Part shown: positions 61,329-64,000 of the stretch, piece by piece | Numbering within the stretch: position 1 is the stretch's first letter | Layout of the letters: each line of letters opens with the position of its first letter | NCBI GenBank assembly: GCA_018622675.1 | Contig: CP076020.1 | Span: 930,001 to 994,000 of the forward strand | Source: Mycoplasmatota bacterium | Lineage (GTDB): Bacteria > Bacillota_I > Bacilli_A > Izemoplasmatales > Hujiaoplasmataceae | Reading direction: 5' to 3' | DNA: 64,000 nucleotides | Program-made: the position numbers and the translations under genes | The notes under the pieces: generated by a model | The model's database searches: none | Seen by the model: the letters and a program-made list of their open reading frames with translations, nothing else | What the model was told of the DNA's origin: nothing

Positions 61329-62822
61329 CTATTCCACAATTAGAAATTTAATTGTTCTTTCATTTGTGTTTCCACTTGTATCTGTTGCCTTATATGTAAC
61401 ATAATAATATTGACCAGGTGTTGAAGTATCAACATCCCCTTCAACTTCCACATCGTCTATTGAAAAATCTTTGTCAAAGACATCATAGACTTCTATATAA
61501 TCTAACGGGTTGAAACTTGAATTTAAGTCAATATACTCTATTCCAGCTGATTTAATAACAGGAGGATTTAAATCTTTTATTTCATATTCTATTAGTGGAT
61601 AATAGGTGAAATTATCTAAATTATTTAAAACATCTTGTATATCAGCTGTATAGTCAAAATGTAAATCACTTAAATCAATATTGTTCTTAGCGCTTTCTAT
61701 ATTATCTAAAATATCACTGACAGTGATATCTGATTCAAATCCCCACTCATCAATCGATAAAGTATTCTCATCACCTTCGATTATTATCCAAGCATTTATA
61801 GTATATTTATTGGATTCACGAAACTTAGGTCCAACTGTAATGTCAATTGTGGTTGAAACAAGTTCACCATCTAAAAACAATTCTCCTTCTTCATTAAACT
61901 CATCGAAATGTGACATATTCATTAGATCATATACTGCTCGTATTTTTGATTCTCCATCATAACTATCAATATAAATTCCTACCCCATCAACACTGTGATT
62001 AGCAGATTGGAATCTTACAAGACCATCATTTCCGAAACAAACAGTATAAATACCACCATCTTCTGTCTCATAAGAAGAATAAAGTCGATAATTACCTTGA
62101 CTATTCCAAAACGATAAGCCACTATTCTCAACAAAATCTTCCACATAAACATAAATGTATTCTTCTCTAAAAGATTCTTCTATTCTTAGTAACTTCATTA
62201 AACCTTGATCATTATATGAAAATCTAAATGTCGAAACATTTGGTAGAGTGCTTATCCTTAAAGTCATAACTTCATCGTCATAAGATAGCTTTGCAGTACT
62301 ATCTTCTTTTAAGGACCAACCCCATATGCTTTTATCCTCTATAATATCATTTATTATTGATTCTTCACCTATATTATAATCAGAATTAACCATGGCTTCT
62401 GCAAATTCTAATACCATCAAAGACATGTCTAGCCATTCTAAATCAATACCGTTATTTAAATGACTTGGACTTAAGTCATCTTTTGATAATGTATTTATCT
62501 TATATGATAACGGTGTTGTCTTGTTTTCTGACTCTGCTGAAGAAACACCTAAGATATTATAAATTGATTCCCTATAACTGTCTATTACTTCTAAGGCCAT
62601 TTCTTTACCTACAATTATTCCGCTGTTATCTTCTGTTGTAATTACTGATGTCGTATTCTCTGTAGTCACCTGACTTATAGTTGTCGTACTGTCTTCAATA
62701 CTTTCTCGTGTTGTTAGTTGACTATTATCAGTATTCATATCTGTATTATCCAAAGTAATTTCACTTGAACAACCTAGCAAGAAAAATACCAAAATTAGAT
62801 TTAAAACAATAATTCTTTTCAT
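61329..62822 (-). CDS. Lipoprotein with Thr-rich linker and C-terminal DUF5011-type Ig domain
   Basis: I place the start at the ATG at 62822 (497 residues), where a lipoprotein signal begins (MKRIIVLNLILVFFLLGC, lipobox LLGC); the TTG at 62834 is less likely. GGGTGG lies 4 bases before the ATG. A Thr/Ser-rich spacer of about 45 residues is followed by about 330 residues that I do not recognise, then an Ig-like domain (about 415-497) with NPPVIKSAGIEYIDLNSSF and YKATDTSGNTNERTIKFLIV, the DUF5011 pattern. The same domain type occurs in the next two genes upstream. Extracellular, membrane-anchored; function unknown. Confidence 0.8.
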   Translation of the reverse strand: MKRIIVLNLILVFFLLGCSSEITLDNTDMNTDNSQLTTRESIEDSTTTISQVTTENTTSVITTEDNSGIIVGKEMALEVIDSYRESIYNILGVSSAESENKTTPLSYKINTLSKDDLSPSHLNNGIDLEWLDMSLMVLEFAEAMVNSDYNIGEESIINDIIEDKSIWGWSLKEDSTAKLSYDDEVMTLRISTLPNVSTFRFSYNDQGLMKLLRIEESFREEYIYVYVEDFVENSGLSFWNSQGNYRLYSSYETEDGGIYTVCFGNDGLVRFQSANHSVDGVGIYIDSYDGESKIRAVYDLMNMSHFDEFNEEGELFLDGELVSTTIDITVGPKFRESNKYTINAWIIIEGDENTLSIDEWGFESDITVSDILDNIESAKNNIDLSDLHFDYTADIQDVLNNLDNFTYYPLIEYEIKDLNPPVIKSAGIEYIDLNSSFNPLDYIEVYDVFDKDFSIDDVEVEGDVDTSTPGQYYYVTYKATDTSGNTNERTIKFLIVE

Positions 62823-62943
62823 ATTTCCACCCAATCCCTACTCTTTTTTTAGAAATAATTATAATAATTCCATTTACTTATGTAAATCATTTAATATAAA
62901 AAACACTTAATATCATATTTTGTCACCAATTTACACATCTATA

Positions 62944-62972
62944 ATTATAGCAAAAACAAAAATTGCTGTATA
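62944..62972 (-). promoter_or_regulatory. Promoter TATACA-N17-TATAAT of the lipoprotein gene
   Basis: Minus strand: TATACA (62967-62972), 17-base spacer, TATAAT (62944-62949) with extended TGC. It would give a leader of over 100 bases. Confidence 0.6.
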
Positions 62973-63012
62973 TAGATTGATGATTTTTTTGGTATTTATT
63001 TTAATAATAAAA

Positions 63013-63037
63013 TGGGAGCAATTTTTCATTGCTCCCA
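63013..63037. terminator. Rho-independent terminator
   Basis: Perfect 9-bp stem TGGGAGCAA (63013-63021) with TTGCTCCCA (63029-63037), followed by T-rich sequence on the minus strand, six bases after the stop of the 200-residue lipoprotein gene. Confidence 0.85.
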
Positions 63038-63043
63038 AAATTT

Positions 63044-63646
63044 TTATTCTATGACTGTTACATATCTTGTGATACTTGATTCATTGCCAGATGAATCTAT
63101 GGCCCTATAAATTATTTCATAAGTCCCAGCAGTATTGATATCAACTTTACCTTCAATGATTGGTGTAATGTCTTCTTGTGAGTTATCTGTAATCTTAACG
63201 CCTGCATCTGTCCATTCACTTCCTACAGCAACTGTATCAACACCTAAGTTTAATTCTATTTCTGGTGGACTTTGGTCCACCACAACAACAATTCTTGTCA
63301 TTGAATACTCTATATCATTATGTGTGTATTCATATTGGATTGGATAAACATCTAATTGAGATGTATCCACTCTATCACTTGTAGTCATATCGTATTCTAC
63401 ATCATCCAAGACAAAGACTGCTCCAGCATCCATCCAATCACTATGAATATCTACAGTATCAACCCCTGCATTTATTTTTAAATAGATATCCTCATTAATG
63501 ATTGTTGTGATGTCTTTTGAAGTGATTTCATTATCTGTAGGCTCTAGTGTTGTTTGGCTATCGATGGTTGTTGATATGTCTCCATCATCACAAGCACTTA
63601 ATGTCAATATGAATATAAGTATAAAGACCCATAATAATTTTTTCAT
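63044..63646 (-). CDS. Lipoprotein with two DUF5011-type Ig domains
   Basis: 200 residues: lipoprotein signal (MKKLLWVFILIFILTLSAC, lipobox LSAC), a Thr-rich spacer, then two Ig-like domains. The second is complete and typical: DQSPPEIELNLGVDTVAVG, WTDAGVKITD, and YRAIDSSGNESSITRYVTVI. The first (about 57-115; LKINAGVDTVDIHSDWMDAG) lacks the DxSGN strand. Its ATG overlaps the stop of the upstream gene as ATGA, so both are made together. Likely a small surface binding module. Confidence 0.8.
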   Translation of the reverse strand: MKKLLWVFILIFILTLSACDDGDISTTIDSQTTLEPTDNEITSKDITTIINEDIYLKINAGVDTVDIHSDWMDAGAVFVLDDVEYDMTTSDRVDTSQLDVYPIQYEYTHNDIEYSMTRIVVVVDQSPPEIELNLGVDTVAVGSEWTDAGVKITDNSQEDITPIIEGKVDINTAGTYEIIYRAIDSSGNESSITRYVTVIE

Positions 63647-64000
63647 TGTTCATCATCTTCTTTCATTAAAGGTAAGTAAGCTTCAATATCATTATAGCTT
63701 TCTAAGACAAAGATAAACCTTGTATAAGTGTATTCCTTACCTTTATAAGAATAAGCATAAATGACGTAGTATAGGCCAGCTTTATTTGTATTAACATTTT
63801 CTTCTTTTAGATCACAAGTAAAACGCTCACCATCAATAAGCACTTGGCAAGAACCATCCTCATATGTATCACCTATCAATAAAGTTGTTTGTGCTTGACC
63901 TAAAACAAATTCAAGCTTGGATTCTTTTTCATAAACTGTCACAAACCTTTTCACTCTTGTTTCATTCCCTGAAGTATCTTTTACAATATATGTTAATTCA
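63643..64000 (-). CDS. C-terminal part of a surface protein with Ig-like (DUF5011-type) domains, cut by the window edge
   Basis: The frame is open to the end of the window. Reading from the edge it gives ELTYIVKDTSGNETRVKRFV and onwards, which is the end of a DUF5011-type Ig domain; a further beta domain follows (LEFVLGQAQTTLLIGDTYED, then YYVIYAYSYKGKEYTYTRF). The GTG at 63954 is therefore inside the gene, not its start. It ends MKEDDEQ and overlaps the next gene by ATGA. It is probably a lipoprotein or secreted protein like its neighbour. Confidence 0.75.
   Translation of the reverse strand, partial: ELTYIVKDTSGNETRVKRFVTVYEKESKLEFVLGQAQTTLLIGDTYEDGSCQVLIDGERFTCDLKEENVNTNKAGLYYVIYAYSYKGKEYTYTRFIFVLESYNDIEAYLPLMKEDDEQ

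Noticed and set aside
63643-63954. A complete 103-residue gene starting at the GTG at 63954
   Set aside because: The frame stays open to the window edge and the upstream codons give a typical Ig-domain strand, so this is the end of a longer gene.
1-64000. Mycoplasma-type code (TGA as Trp)
   Set aside because: Several clear genes end at TGA in overlap with the next ATG (3797, 57296, 63643) and Trp residues are TGG.

Overview
The window is AT-rich and almost every gene lies on the minus strand. TGA is used as a stop (for example at 3797, 57296 and 63643) and tryptophan is TGG, so the code is standard rather than the Mycoplasma/Spiroplasma code. Surface proteins are lipoproteins or carry a C-terminal membrane helix, and no LPXTG sorting signal was seen. 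With a rubredoxin, DegV, DUF4301 and many short membrane proteins, this best fits a low-GC, probably anaerobic Bacillota/Mycoplasmatota lineage of the Acholeplasma/Izemoplasma/Haloplasma kind. That placement is inference.

Left part (1-6437): a cut rubredoxin gene, a small protein with a degenerate zincin-like motif, a GNAT acetyltransferase, an operon of ECF sigma factor, membrane anti-sigma-like protein and acidic lipoprotein (both of the latter with long Asp/Glu tails), small membrane proteins including a DUF2975 member, and a YdhG-like DUF1801 protein.

Centre (6586-41003): one operon of about 34 kb read leftwards. It starts with a promoter (40975-41003) and a leader that looks like a cyclic-di-GMP-I (GEMM) riboswitch (40819-40890). 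It encodes a 5935-residue secreted protein (12 GLUG-type modules, about 24 Listeria-Bacteroides-type repeats, C-terminal dockerin), a 3838-residue protein (N-terminal cohesin-like domain, 38 cadherin-like beta-sandwich domains, C-terminal membrane helix), a membrane-bound degenerate GGDEF-EAL protein, a membrane-anchored McrB-like AAA+ ATPase and a DUF2357-like protein with a long coiled coil in place of a nuclease. This is my main candidate for an undescribed system: a c-di-GMP-controlled giant surface adhesin apparatus coupled to an internal ATPase. An active-looking PAS-GGDEF-HD-GYP protein (43479-46370) could supply or remove the signal.

Right part (41100-64000): a 7-TM protein with a palindromic operator candidate, DUF4301, the c-di-GMP enzyme, DegV, a DUF5692 gene broken by a frameshift, then a second surface operon: a secreted protein with three cohesin-like domains, a small lipoprotein, and a 2480-residue subtilase lipoprotein ending in a dockerin. 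Lipoproteins with DUF5011-type Ig domains follow, and a surface protein runs off the right edge. Cohesins and dockerins in both surface operons suggest a non-cellulosomal cohesin-dockerin assembly on the cell surface.
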